Assembly: GCF_041449215.1 (NCBI RefSeq)
Contig: NZ_JBGNFV010000001.1
Span: forward strand, 2,676,001 to 2,740,000
Length of the DNA: 64,000 bases
Direction: 5' to 3'
Origin: Roseivirga sp. BDSF3-8
Lineage (GTDB): Bacteria; Bacteroidota; Bacteroidia; Cytophagales; Cyclobacteriaceae
Shown here in pieces: positions 19,801-28,300 of the stretch. Below the pieces are notes generated by a model. It had not been told where the DNA came from, searched no databases, and saw nothing but the letters and a program-made list of their open reading frames with translations. The stretch's first letter is position 1, and every line of letters starts with the position of its first letter. Position numbers and translations under genes: made by a program.

Positions 19801-22449
19801 ACTCCGGCATATAATTATCTAACGGCGGCCAGGTGGGAGCTTACCGAAGACACCGTCGCAGGTAAGCTGTTCAGGCTGGACCCTTTAGAGGTTACGCGCC
19901 CGCTTCATATAGATCTTTATTTCTGTGAGGAATTACCCGCTCGGGATAAGCAGCAAAATGAAGATACTGCGGGTGAGGTATTGTTTTACCCCGACCATAC
20001 CGGTGTAGCCGTCCGGAATATGCAGGAAGCTGTAAAACAGTACCGCAGCTTAGGATATACTGTGTCCGAACCGGTATTTGACCCCCTACAGAAGGTTATG
20101 CTGGCAATGTGTGAGCTTCCAGGTCATGTTAATATAGAACTGGTTTCACCTGCTGGAGAAAATGAGGGGCCGCTTTATAATATACTTGATACAGATGGTG
20201 AAGGGCCCTATCACCTATGTTACAGGGTAAAGAACTTTAATGAAGCCTTAGCCGCTTTTGAAAAGGCTAACCCCGGTTATGATATAATACTGAAACCTAC
20301 CGCAGCTATCCTTTTTCACGGATTGGAGGTAATGTTTATTTATCATCAAAATACAGGTCTGATAGAGTTACTACAGGATCCTGGTATGAGGCAAAACGGA
20401 TTGCTTGCCGGTAAGCCATTTGTAAAACTCAGCACCCCGGATATCTCTAAAACCTTAGCCTCCCTTCAGCCCCTTGGCTATTATACTGATAGCTATGGTA
20501 TGGCCAGGGCAGTAAGTAATAAATACAGCACCATTTTGCTTTCAGAGAATAATGATGGCAAAACTCGCATACAGCAAATATTTTCTTTTACTTCCAGGCC
20601 CGTTCCTCACGGTGATGAAGCTGCTCCGGCGTATATCCAATGGTTAGAGGAGAGTAATTCAGTTGACTATCAGTTTGACGAAGCGCTTTATAAAGGTAAA
20701 CTCCTGCTGCATTTTATGCAGTATAAGGGATTGTACTACAGCGACCATACTGCTGTAAATCAATTGTTGCAAACAAGGAATACTACACATTCTGTCAGGG
20801 GTACATACGAGTCTGCAGAAGGTGATACTGAACAAAGGCTTCAGGCTATATGGGGGGAAGTCCTGAAACAGGAAGACGTTGGTGTCACCTCTGAGTTCGC
20901 AAGTCTCGGAGGACATTCTCTTCGGGCTACCCAGGTTCTGGCTCGTATATATCGCGAGTTTGGCGTAGAGATAGGCCTTACCGAATTCTTCAGACATGAC
21001 ACAATCAGGAAGCTGGCAGAGCTTGTCTCTTCCAGACAGCCTGCAAGTAAAGTCACCTCTATTCCTGTCCTTCCTGTAGCTGTGGATTATGAAGCTTCCC
21101 ATGCTCAGAAGCGGCTTTGGGTAATTCAGCAGATGAATCCGGTCAATACTGCCTATAATCTTTACAGCAGCTATGAGCTTACAGGAACTCCGGATACGCG
21201 CAGACTGGAAAAAGCAATTGAAAAGGTTATTGCTCGCCATGAACCTCTTAGAACTGCCTTTAAGAAAAATGTCGAAGGTGAGCTTCGCCAGGTAATTGCT
21301 GACCATACTGCTGTGGGCTTTAAAGTAATGGAAACGGACATGACCGGGCATGAAACCGAAGAGGTTCATGCTTATCTGCAGCAATGCGTAGATACACCGT
21401 TTGACCTTTCCACTGCGCCACTATTCAGGGTAGAGTTAGTAAAGACAGGTGATGAAAAGTATATACTCCTGTATGTCATACATCATATCATTTCTGACGG
21501 GTGGTCTTTACAGGTAATGTTTAATGAGGTCATGGCTATTTATAACAGCCCGGACCAGGTGAAACCAGAAGTACTAGCCACTTTACATGCTCAGTATAAG
21601 GATTTTGCAAGTTGGAGCAATAACAGGCTAAGTAGCGGTAAACTGGATGATGCACGTAGCTTCTGGATGAATAAGTATGCTACCGTTCCGGAAAAACTAA
21701 ATATAAAAACAGACTTCGCCAGACCGGAAATCAGATCGTTTGAAGGTAATACTATACGAACTTCTTTCTCTGAGGAGGTTATAGATATCATCCGTAAAGA
21801 GAGCCTGAAACATGGTGTAAGTGCTTATACCTTCCTATTATCTGCAGTGGCAGTGCTGTTCCATAAGTATGCTAAGCAGGAAAATATGGTAATTGGCATT
21901 CCTTCTGCAGGCCGTGTACACCGGGATCTTGAGCCGTTGATCGGCTTCTTTGTCAATACACTGGCCCTTCGCTTCAATATAAAGAGAGACCTATCAGTGT
22001 CTTCCCTGCTGGAAGAGGTAAAGACTGAACTCTCCACTTCACTTGACCACCAGGAGTATCCTTTTGATATGCTTGTAAACGATCTGGACCTAAGCAGGGA
22101 AGAGCGGCAGATGCCCCTGTTCAATGTAATGGTGCAGATGCTTGACTTCTCCAATGTAAGAGACAGCCAGCGTAGCATGGAAGGACTGAAAATAGAGACT
22201 TACGAGTATCCGAAACGTAATACCAGCCTCTTCGAGTTGAGGTTCACCTTCCATATGTATGAAACGGAAATATACATGGATGTAGAATATAATACATCTC
22301 TGTTCAAAGAATCCAGGATTACACGCCTTATCACCCATTTAGAACAGGTAATTAAAGGCTTTGCCGATCCTGATAAAGCCATAGGTAAAATACAGCACCT
22401 TACCGAGGCTGAACAAAATATGATTATGCAATTCGCTAAAGGAAACTAA
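13828..22449 (+). CDS. NRPS, degenerate C-A-T-C-FkbH-VOC-T-C
   Basis: 2873 aa. Approximate layout in residues: C-like domain 7-430 lacking HHxxxDG (the position reads LALCCDEES); A 434-925 with code read as DLTKLGHIGK, closest in memory to Asp; T near 965; C 1032-1470 (HHILSDG); FkbH/HAD domain ~1500-2030 with DxDxT at D1691/D1693/T1695; VOC (glyoxalase-fold) domain ~2052-2190, with an unassigned stretch to ~2310; T near 2355 (LGGHSLRATQ); C 2421-2860 (HHIISDG). FkbH proteins make glyceryl-carrier thioesters from 1,3-bisphosphoglycerate, so this module probably inserts a three-carbon hydroxy acid rather than an amino acid. The inactive first C domain could be an interface domain for the dioxygenase encoded just upstream. 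The terminal C hands over to the next protein, whose A domain has no C of its own. Confidence 0.93.
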   Translation: MEELIGYSLSPQQQMYASSGLMGDDTIIQVRVKTLRPVATTVLKESFRSVCDQESTFKVKYVLESDSNEYLQIPIDDLRVEFEERTELPKYPFESQGTKPGTEEGPLLVITVCPSESHTDISLTTLALCCDEESLLTMCRMAIDTVTGKAGEYDIISYLQYSEWQRGLLSDDDSRDSLQWWQSYTFGLPGAPQNRLVTSLNTSEKDYTEISLSLGSELLEIARNLAAKSETGIASVWTSALYLAFSRLNDGRPFSIASLDSGRSFDELNHTIGLMEKPLPFYMEVNENDTVQKLLSTAFTRTEELDTYKEVFPLTDTLAEHADYLQYALKVSLPGVENPFTLEHTSRGGGFHIIQVHIRYTEENRADIVLSYDRKVVSETAAQIIASSITGTLQSLTTVHTVGEVSCLGPDMETTVLNSFSGKTNAHTDVSQTLLESWDHIAAQYPDNLAIEDKKSAFTYSEIDRLANLTAQTLISQYNIGRGDKVIIFMQGNCHMVQSMLAVLKAGATYVPVDAGAPYSHLSFIVNDAACRLILTTSDIASDAIIQAEVCYVDNISEEEDLEFTLPVRPWDAEAYCIYTSGTTGKPKGTRISDASLMNYISWFREEFSIGADDVTALLSSFAFDLGYTSLWGGILSGSTVYLADTELIKNPEGLTSFVLGKGITFLKTTPSLLHIFLMAGNSNELGQSKLRLWLIGGEAIHTGDLIRMSDLVPDIQLVNHYGPSETTIGTIFYPIPSQDLRTYETRPVIGRPVTNNHVYILNETLKPVMPGQQGQIAISGRGLSKGYLNREALTLEKFIDNPFEQGHKMYLTGDLGYFTEEGLIGFLGRKDDQVKIRGYRVELDGVKSRLLELEGIAEAAVVSRQSGDFGNEIVAYLVGDRAYDTQQLRTELQAKVPDYMVPSHIVGLESMPLTANGKVDKKRLPQPEDVSTGGPVTSAETSTQASLLAIWKEIFANENIGIKDGFFDLGGHSLRAIQMASLISEKMGITVDLREIFTYDSVETLAGHIDQTHDGSVGKETIIEPLPLQEYYALSHAQKRIWLVSQQEQGSVAYNVPSAFEVSGKVTPENIKNAFIVLVQRYEILRTIFLEVKGEPVQKVLSEAPAEEMWSFVNLEDNSQPGEAIKQSILAEYSHHFEMDEVPPVRLSMLKISEDRNVIILNIHHILSDGWSRALLSKDFLEILAGMLSGTTSVATGTSVQFKDYIPVQNQAIKDNESFWKKYLATWPAPLSFPIDHARPEKITFKGKAIHTTLDRAEYKAIQDLAQKEGTTVNNIFLSLYGLLLRGYTGEENIPVGVISSGRNHSQILNTPGLFINYLPLNISVPGGIAYRDYLSQFSVDFQEVLLHDSYPYDLMVEQKSETLPANRNPLFDTMLIFHNEQELHEDSINELKKSLPGGIEINPVSLDMKERGTKLDFKVDIGVGDDRLSIQLEYNTMLLEDATAQDILNRYVSLINNLADQGPEAITTNMPSSATDKLVWKKKGSYQFPEAKSPLRITASFTAEPLQDALAVLLEEFQLPLYPEFAPYHQVIRELSDLASGLHAHDGKHVLLVRLEDYIRENEDGDKAKIEILQGIKDQLCKLISTHSTDILLYLFPVSSGAPHSQEVRNTIVTLNNALASDLASLPYVSIVRAEEINTSNPGLLIEDVSQDKIGHIPFTEEYYIALAGNITRQLYGRRTSAIKAIAVDCDNTLWKGVCGEDKPEAMVITPGHRYMQQFLLQKKKEGFLILLLSKNHEEDVWNVFRQNPDMVLTEADITDYRINWESKAVNISSLAEDLNIGVDSFVFLDDNPVEVKEMLARRQEVFSLQVPEERYLEVFLNRIWGLDKFDITEEDSQRSEMYRAEKARRSLKSEKEELNEYLADLKLEISFNSVGEEHVSRISQLTQRTNQFNLSTIRRTEEEVRSLIHKTGTDCYKVHVRDRFGDYGITGLVITKIQGEVLLVDTFLLSCRVLGRNVEQGITWLLSRICHENGLKEIKTSFIPTAKNTPAYNYLTAARWELTEDTVAGKLFRLDPLEVTRPLHIDLYFCEELPARDKQQNEDTAGEVLFYPDHTGVAVRNMQEAVKQYRSLGYTVSEPVFDPLQKVMLAMCELPGHVNIELVSPAGENEGPLYNILDTDGEGPYHLCYRVKNFNEALAAFEKANPGYDIILKPTAAILFHGLEVMFIYHQNTGLIELLQDPGMRQNGLLAGKPFVKLSTPDISKTLASLQPLGYYTDSYGMARAVSNKYSTILLSENNDGKTRIQQIFSFTSRPVPHGDEAAPAYIQWLEESNSVDYQFDEALYKGKLLLHFMQYKGLYYSDHTAVNQLLQTRNTTHSVRGTYESAEGDTEQRLQAIWGEVLKQEDVGVTSEFASLGGHSLRATQVLARIYREFGVEIGLTEFFRHDTIRKLAELVSSRQPASKVTSIPVLPVAVDYEASHAQKRLWVIQQMNPVNTAYNLYSSYELTGTPDTRRLEKAIEKVIARHEPLRTAFKKNVEGELRQVIADHTAVGFKVMETDMTGHETEEVHAYLQQCVDTPFDLSTAPLFRVELVKTGDEKYILLYVIHHIISDGWSLQVMFNEVMAIYNSPDQVKPEVLATLHAQYKDFASWSNNRLSSGKLDDARSFWMNKYATVPEKLNIKTDFARPEIRSFEGNTIRTSFSEEVIDIIRKESLKHGVSAYTFLLSAVAVLFHKYAKQENMVIGIPSAGRVHRDLEPLIGFFVNTLALRFNIKRDLSVSSLLEEVKTELSTSLDHQEYPFDMLVNDLDLSREERQMPLFNVMVQMLDFSNVRDSQRSMEGLKIETYEYPKRNTSLFELRFTFHMYETEIYMDVEYNTSLFKESRITRLITHLEQVIKGFADPDKAIGKIQHLTEAEQNMIMQFAKGN

Positions 22450-22451
22450 AC

Positions 22452-25376
22452 ATGGGACTTCTTCATAAATTTCTGGAACTACAGGTTCCTGTCACCCCCG
22501 ACGTTACAGCGCTTACTAACGGACACAGATCCCTGACTTATACACAGTTCAATAATGAGGCTAACCAAATAGGGTGTTTGCTGAACAGTGCAGGAGTAAC
22601 CAAAGGCGATGTAGTTGCCGTAGCCATAGAGAATTCTATAGAGACAGTATTGGCTATATATGGCATACTGAAGGCTGGCGCTGCTTACTTGCCGGTAGAT
22701 CCTGCTCACCCTTCGGAGCGAATTGCTTTTATGCTTAAGGATGCCGGGTGTAAAGGGTTGATCACAACATCTGCTTTTCCGGTGGCCTCACTGGAAAATG
22801 GTGAGATCACATCCCTGAAGACCATTGTATTCCTGGATGATAAAATACCCGGAAACATACCGGAGATGATCAGGGTGTTTGGAAAGATACATCTGGAAGA
22901 GCAACCGGTAGAAAACTTCAATAATAATATAGAGGGCGAAGACCTGGCCTATATTATTTACACCTCAGGCACTACAGGGCAACCTAAAGGAACCCTTATT
23001 ACACATAATGCTGCAGAAAACCTTTCCACATGGATGTATGAAAGCTTCTATAAGCCTTATGATCAGCCTATGCCTGGTATGCTTACTGCCTCTGTGGTAT
23101 TTGATGCCTCTGTGCAGCAACTGTTTGCACCTTTCAGACATGGGTCACCGCTGGTAGTGGTATCTAAAAAGGATAAGGAAGACGTAAACCGGTTCCTTGA
23201 CCTTATGATTACTTACAAGGTTAAAGTGGCTGACATTACCCCATCTTACCTGAAAGTCGTACTGGCCGCAGCGGATAAGTCTCAGCTAACCCCGTCCCTT
23301 AAATTTTTGATTATAGGAGGTGAGGCCCTGAGCACTTCTCTTATAAAGGACTTCTATAAGGTATTTGCTCAGGCAAAGCTTATAAATGTATATGGCGTAA
23401 CGGAGTCCGCAGTAGACTCTACTTTTCATGAAGTAGAGCCGGAGACACGTGAGCCTAATATTATAGGTAAGCCTATACCCAATACACAGGTTTTCCTCGT
23501 AGATGATAATCTGGACCTTGTTGGTATAGGAGAAGAAGGAGAGATATGTATAGGAGGCGCCGGACTCTCAAAAGGATACCTTAACAGACCTGAACTTACC
23601 GCCCGGAAATTTGTTGATCATCCCTTTATAGAGGGTGTTACCATATACCGTACCGGAGACTTAGGCATGTATGATGAAGATGGAAACATCCATTACATCA
23701 GCAGAAAAGATAACCAGGTTAAAATCAGGGGATACAGGGTTGAGCTTGGCGAGATTGAAGAGCATATTAAAGCGGTCAGGGTTAACAAGCAGCCTTTTGA
23801 AAAGAAAGAAATTGAAGGAATAAGGCAGGAAAAAATAGGCGTACAGCGTTGCAGTAAATGCCTCCTTACCCACAATTATCCCGGCATCTCATTTAATGCA
23901 GAAGGAGTATGCAATATATGTGAGACATTCGGGCAGTATGAAGATACGGCCAAGGCATACTTCAGTAATATGGAGTCACTTGCTGAGATCATTTCCATAA
24001 ACAATTCAGCCACAGGAGGATATGACTGTATGCTGCTTTACAGTGGTGGCAAAGATAGTTCTTACGTCCTCTACAGGCTGGTGGAGATGGGTCTGAAAGT
24101 ATTGGCCTTCACCTTTGACAATGGCTTTATTTCCCAGGGTGCATTCGAGAATATTAAGCGAATGACCGATAGTCTGGGAGTGGACAGCATCATCAGCACC
24201 GCAGAGAATATGAACGAGATCTTTGTGGAAAGCCTTAATTCAGATCATACCGTATGCTCCGGCTGCTTTCAGTCCCTTACCGCAGTCAGTACCCGTATTG
24301 CCGCAGATAAAGGCATAAAAATGATCTTTACAGGCCTTAGCCGTGGTCAGATATTCGAAACCAAACTTGAAGGCTTGCTCAAACAAGGCATCGTAGATCC
24401 TGCCGAGATTGAAGATAAGCTTTTGATGTTCAGAAAAATGTATCATAGCAAAAAGGATCGTATAAACGACCTGCTCGATGTTTCACTGGACGATGCCCCT
24501 TTTGAAGAAATGTACTTCCTGGATTTCTTCAGATATGATCATACGGCTGCACCTGAGATCAGAGATTTTCTGAAAGAAAGAGATGAGTACTGGCGAAATC
24601 CCAAAGACACGGGCTTTTGCTCTTCTAACTGTATGATCAATGATATAGGAATTTGCATACACTCACGTGAAAGGAGCTACCATAACTATGATGCGCCTAC
24701 GAGCTGGGACATTCGTATGGGCCTCATTACACGTGAAGATGGCATGCATGAAGTTACTTTTGCTCCCAGTCACACACATGTAAATAATGTGCTGCAAAAA
24801 ATAGGGTACCTGGAGCAGAAAGTAGATGATGCCGTAGTAGTTAAAAAGGAAGACAAAGACGGACATTCCTACCTGGCAGGTTATGTAGCAGGCAAATCAC
24901 GTATTCCGGCAACGATTATTAAAAGTCATCTGCGTAAAAACCTGCCAGAATATATGGTGCCTAACTATATTATTCATATACCTGAAATACCCCTTAATAC
25001 TAATGGAAAGGTTGATTATAAGAGGCTACCTGATCCCGTATTTGATATTGCTGGTAGTGGCGAAATCGAAAAGCCTTCCACCGCAGAAGAAAAGCTTGTT
25101 TACGAAATCATCAGGAATACCCTAAAACTGGAGGAGTTCAGTATTACCAAAGACCTCTTTCAACTTGGGCTGGACTCTATCAGGGCTATACATATTGCTT
25201 CAGAGCTACTTAACAAGGGCTATCAGATAGATGTAAATGAAATATTCCTGAGTGCTACAGTGAAGGAACTAAGCCAGAAGATGAGACCTGCAGAACAGGA
25301 AACAGTGACGGAAGAAGCTACCGGGGAGTTTTCTTACGATGGCTTTGATAAGGCAGACTTAGACAAATTATTTTAA
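22452..25376 (+). CDS. NRPS A-T protein with a WbpG/PseA-type PP-loop amidotransferase inserted in the A domain
   Basis: 974 aa. The A domain runs to core A8 (KIRGYRVELGEIE, near 425-437). It is then interrupted by ~360 residues and resumes before A9 (LPEYMVPNY, near 831) and A10 (NTNGKVD). A T domain follows (LGLDSIRA, near 907). The insert has the marks of N-acetyl-sugar amidotransferases: CSKC near 468, GVCNIC near 486, the PP-loop SGGKDS at 531-536, CSGC, and CSSNC near 723. Those relatives use ATP and ammonia to turn an acetamido group into an acetamidino group. The A pocket reads DAQDIGVVDK, closest in memory to Gln (DAQDLGVVDK). I infer a carrier-bound Gln whose side-chain amide is turned into an amidine. 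Core A5 is YGVTES rather than YGPTE. It starts 2 bp after the previous stop. Confidence 0.92.
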   Translation: MGLLHKFLELQVPVTPDVTALTNGHRSLTYTQFNNEANQIGCLLNSAGVTKGDVVAVAIENSIETVLAIYGILKAGAAYLPVDPAHPSERIAFMLKDAGCKGLITTSAFPVASLENGEITSLKTIVFLDDKIPGNIPEMIRVFGKIHLEEQPVENFNNNIEGEDLAYIIYTSGTTGQPKGTLITHNAAENLSTWMYESFYKPYDQPMPGMLTASVVFDASVQQLFAPFRHGSPLVVVSKKDKEDVNRFLDLMITYKVKVADITPSYLKVVLAAADKSQLTPSLKFLIIGGEALSTSLIKDFYKVFAQAKLINVYGVTESAVDSTFHEVEPETREPNIIGKPIPNTQVFLVDDNLDLVGIGEEGEICIGGAGLSKGYLNRPELTARKFVDHPFIEGVTIYRTGDLGMYDEDGNIHYISRKDNQVKIRGYRVELGEIEEHIKAVRVNKQPFEKKEIEGIRQEKIGVQRCSKCLLTHNYPGISFNAEGVCNICETFGQYEDTAKAYFSNMESLAEIISINNSATGGYDCMLLYSGGKDSSYVLYRLVEMGLKVLAFTFDNGFISQGAFENIKRMTDSLGVDSIISTAENMNEIFVESLNSDHTVCSGCFQSLTAVSTRIAADKGIKMIFTGLSRGQIFETKLEGLLKQGIVDPAEIEDKLLMFRKMYHSKKDRINDLLDVSLDDAPFEEMYFLDFFRYDHTAAPEIRDFLKERDEYWRNPKDTGFCSSNCMINDIGICIHSRERSYHNYDAPTSWDIRMGLITREDGMHEVTFAPSHTHVNNVLQKIGYLEQKVDDAVVVKKEDKDGHSYLAGYVAGKSRIPATIIKSHLRKNLPEYMVPNYIIHIPEIPLNTNGKVDYKRLPDPVFDIAGSGEIEKPSTAEEKLVYEIIRNTLKLEEFSITKDLFQLGLDSIRAIHIASELLNKGYQIDVNEIFLSATVKELSQKMRPAEQETVTEEATGEFSYDGFDKADLDKLF

Positions 25377-25396
25377 CCGGCTATCCATCTTAAATA

Positions 25397-28300
25397 ATGC
25401 TTAATAAAGAAAACGTAAAGGACCTCTATCCTTTATCATCTCAACAGGAAGGAATTCTTTTTCACCACCTTCGCTTTCCGGAGTCTGAGGGCTACTTTCA
25501 GCAGTGGCATTATACCTATAATGCAGCAGTACCTGTAGAGGCTGCCCGTGAAGCTTTTGAGATACTTGTATCCAGGCATGATGTTCTCCGTACAGTATTC
25601 AGATATCAGAATCTGGACAGACCATTGCAGGTTGTATTAAAGAAATGGGAGCCCTCATACCGCTTTGTAGACCTTCAGGGTGAAGATATTGAAGATACAG
25701 ATCAGCATTTTAAAGAATTTTGTAAGCAGGACAGAAAAAACCTCTTTGACCTTGGAAATGAAGTGCCTATCCGGCTTTCCATAGTATGTTATGGGCCCGA
25801 AAAGTACGGGTGGTTGTGGAGTTATCACCATATTATACTGGATGGGTGGTGTATGAGCATCCTTCAGAAGGAATATTTTACTATTTACCAATCACTAATT
25901 CAGGGAAATAAGCTGGAAATGCCTGCCCCTCCGCCTTTCAGCCGGTTTATAAAGTGGATCGAAAGCCAGGACAAGACAGAATCCTCTGCATTCTGGAAGC
26001 AGTTTCTGGACGGTTACACAGAGACTACCGGGCTTCCTGCGCAGCATCTGCTGCCAGTGGAAGGAGCCTACGCACTAAAGAGGTCCCTGCTGGAATTTGA
26101 TACTGCCACTTCTGACAGCATCAAAGCCATGGCACGGCAGTTAAAAATGACTACCAACCAGCTCATTCAGGGTATTTGGGGCTTGCTCCTTGCGAAGCTT
26201 ACGGGCCGTAACGATGTGATTTTTGGTATGATAGTAGCCGGTAGGCCTAACTCTCTGCCTGGTGTGCTTTCTATGATCGGTCTTTTCATCAATACCATAC
26301 CCGCCAGGGTAAATTTCGACCGGTCAGACTCAGTAGGTGATATTCTAAGGTCAGCATCAGATACTTTCATAGATTCTTTGCGCTACCAGTACATGTCCCT
26401 GGTAGATATTCAAGGGCATTCTGTACTTAAAGAAAAGCTTATAGACCATGTGCTGGTATTCGGAGATTTTATAGCCGGAGACCAAATGGAAAACAGCGCT
26501 TCCGCCGGTCATGTGAGCAACCTAGACAAATTTGAGCAAACGAATTACAATCTTTGCATAGACTGCTCGGTAAAGCAGAATATCGGCCTGCTTTTTAACT
26601 ATAATAGCCTGGTATATGATCCGGCATTTATAGAAAATGTGCAAAACATTTTCCGCCTTATCACTGAGCAGGTACTTCATAACCCTGCATTACCGGTAAA
26701 CCGGCTAACGTATATTTCGGAAGCTGACCGTAACCTTATAGCCACTTTCAATAAAACAGAAAGAGAGTTTCCGCAAGACATCAGCATAACCGGTTACCTG
26801 CAGAATCACAGCCAAGCTACTCCCGACAAAGCAGCCCTTATCTGCAAAGGGGAAACCTTCAGCTACCGCGCTGCAGATGAGAAAATGCAGCAGTATGCTT
26901 CTTACCTGAGCATCTCCTGTGGTGTTAAACCCGGGCAGATGGTGGCCGTGGTTACTGAGCGCTCCCCTCAGTTATTTTTCAGTATCCTTTCTATCTGGCT
27001 GTGCAATGCCGTCTATATACCTATAGATCCGGAATACCCTGTAGAAAGGATAGCCGGCATAGTAAATGACAGCGGTGCAGTATTGACTATAGTGGACAAT
27101 GCAGAGCTTGAAGAGGCACTGCCCGCTCACCTTAGTGAAGGAAGTAGCATTATTCATACTTCTCTTATTGAGGAAAGTAAGCATAAAGCGTTTACGCATA
27201 CAGGATTTGATTTTAACCAGCTTGCTTACGTCATCTATACCAGCGGGTCTACCGGAAAACCTAAAGGAGCTATGGTAGAGCATGTAGGTATGATGAACCA
27301 CATGTGGGCCAAGGTAAATGACCTGTCGCTGTCAGGTGAGTCAATAGTGGCCCAGAATGCTTCCCAGTGTTTTGATATTTCTATCTGGCAGTTATTCTCT
27401 GCTATAGTCACCGGGGGTACCACCATTATATATTCTAAAGATCAGATACTTAACCCGGAAGGGTTTATTCGGCAGGTAATAGTCGACCAGGTTACTATTC
27501 TGGAAGTAGTGCCCTCTTATCTAAATGTACTTATTGCACTGTTTGAAGAGAACAAGAAGCTGCCCCTGCCGGAAAAGCTGCTGAACCTCGTCACTACCGG
27601 AGAAACGGTAAAGCCGGAAACCGTAAACAGATGGTTTAAGCAGTTTCCGCAAATCCCTATGATAAACGCCTACGGGCCTACGGAAGCTTCCGACGATATA
27701 ACTCATCATATCATGACCCAGCCTCCTGAAGGTCGCATAGTACCTATAGGCATGCCGGTGCAGAACTTTAACCTCTATGTGGTAGATCAGGATATGAATC
27801 CCTGTCCCATAGGCATTAAAGGCGAAGTGGTGGTATCAGGCATAGGAGTAGGCCAGGGGTATCTGCATGATCCCGGTAAGACGGCTGCTGTATTTATGAA
27901 CGACCCTTTCATTACAGACAGGGAAGTTCGCATGTACAAAACGGGAGATCTTGGTAGCTGGACTACAGAAGGAACACTGCTGTTTTACGGTAGAAAAGAT
28001 TACCAGCTAAAGATTAAGGGCTTCAGAATAGAGCCGGAAGAAATAGAGATCACAATGGTAGAACATCCCTCCGTGGACCAGGCCGTAGTGATAGACTATA
28101 AGAATGATCGCGGAGAGGCATACCTGGCGGGCTACTATACCTCAGCTTCATCCTTAACCTACAATGAGCTCCGGACATACCTGGCTGCTAAGTTGCCGGC
28201 ATATATGGTGCCCGCATACCTGGTTGAACTAGAGGCTATACCTTTGAATTCCAATGGTAAAACCGACCGTAATAAACTCAGGGAAACCCAAAAGCCAGTG

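Noticed and set aside
20659..21384. Minus-strand frame of 241 codons opposite the NRPS
   Set aside because: It lies over intact T and C domain motifs on the plus strand and has no motif of its own.
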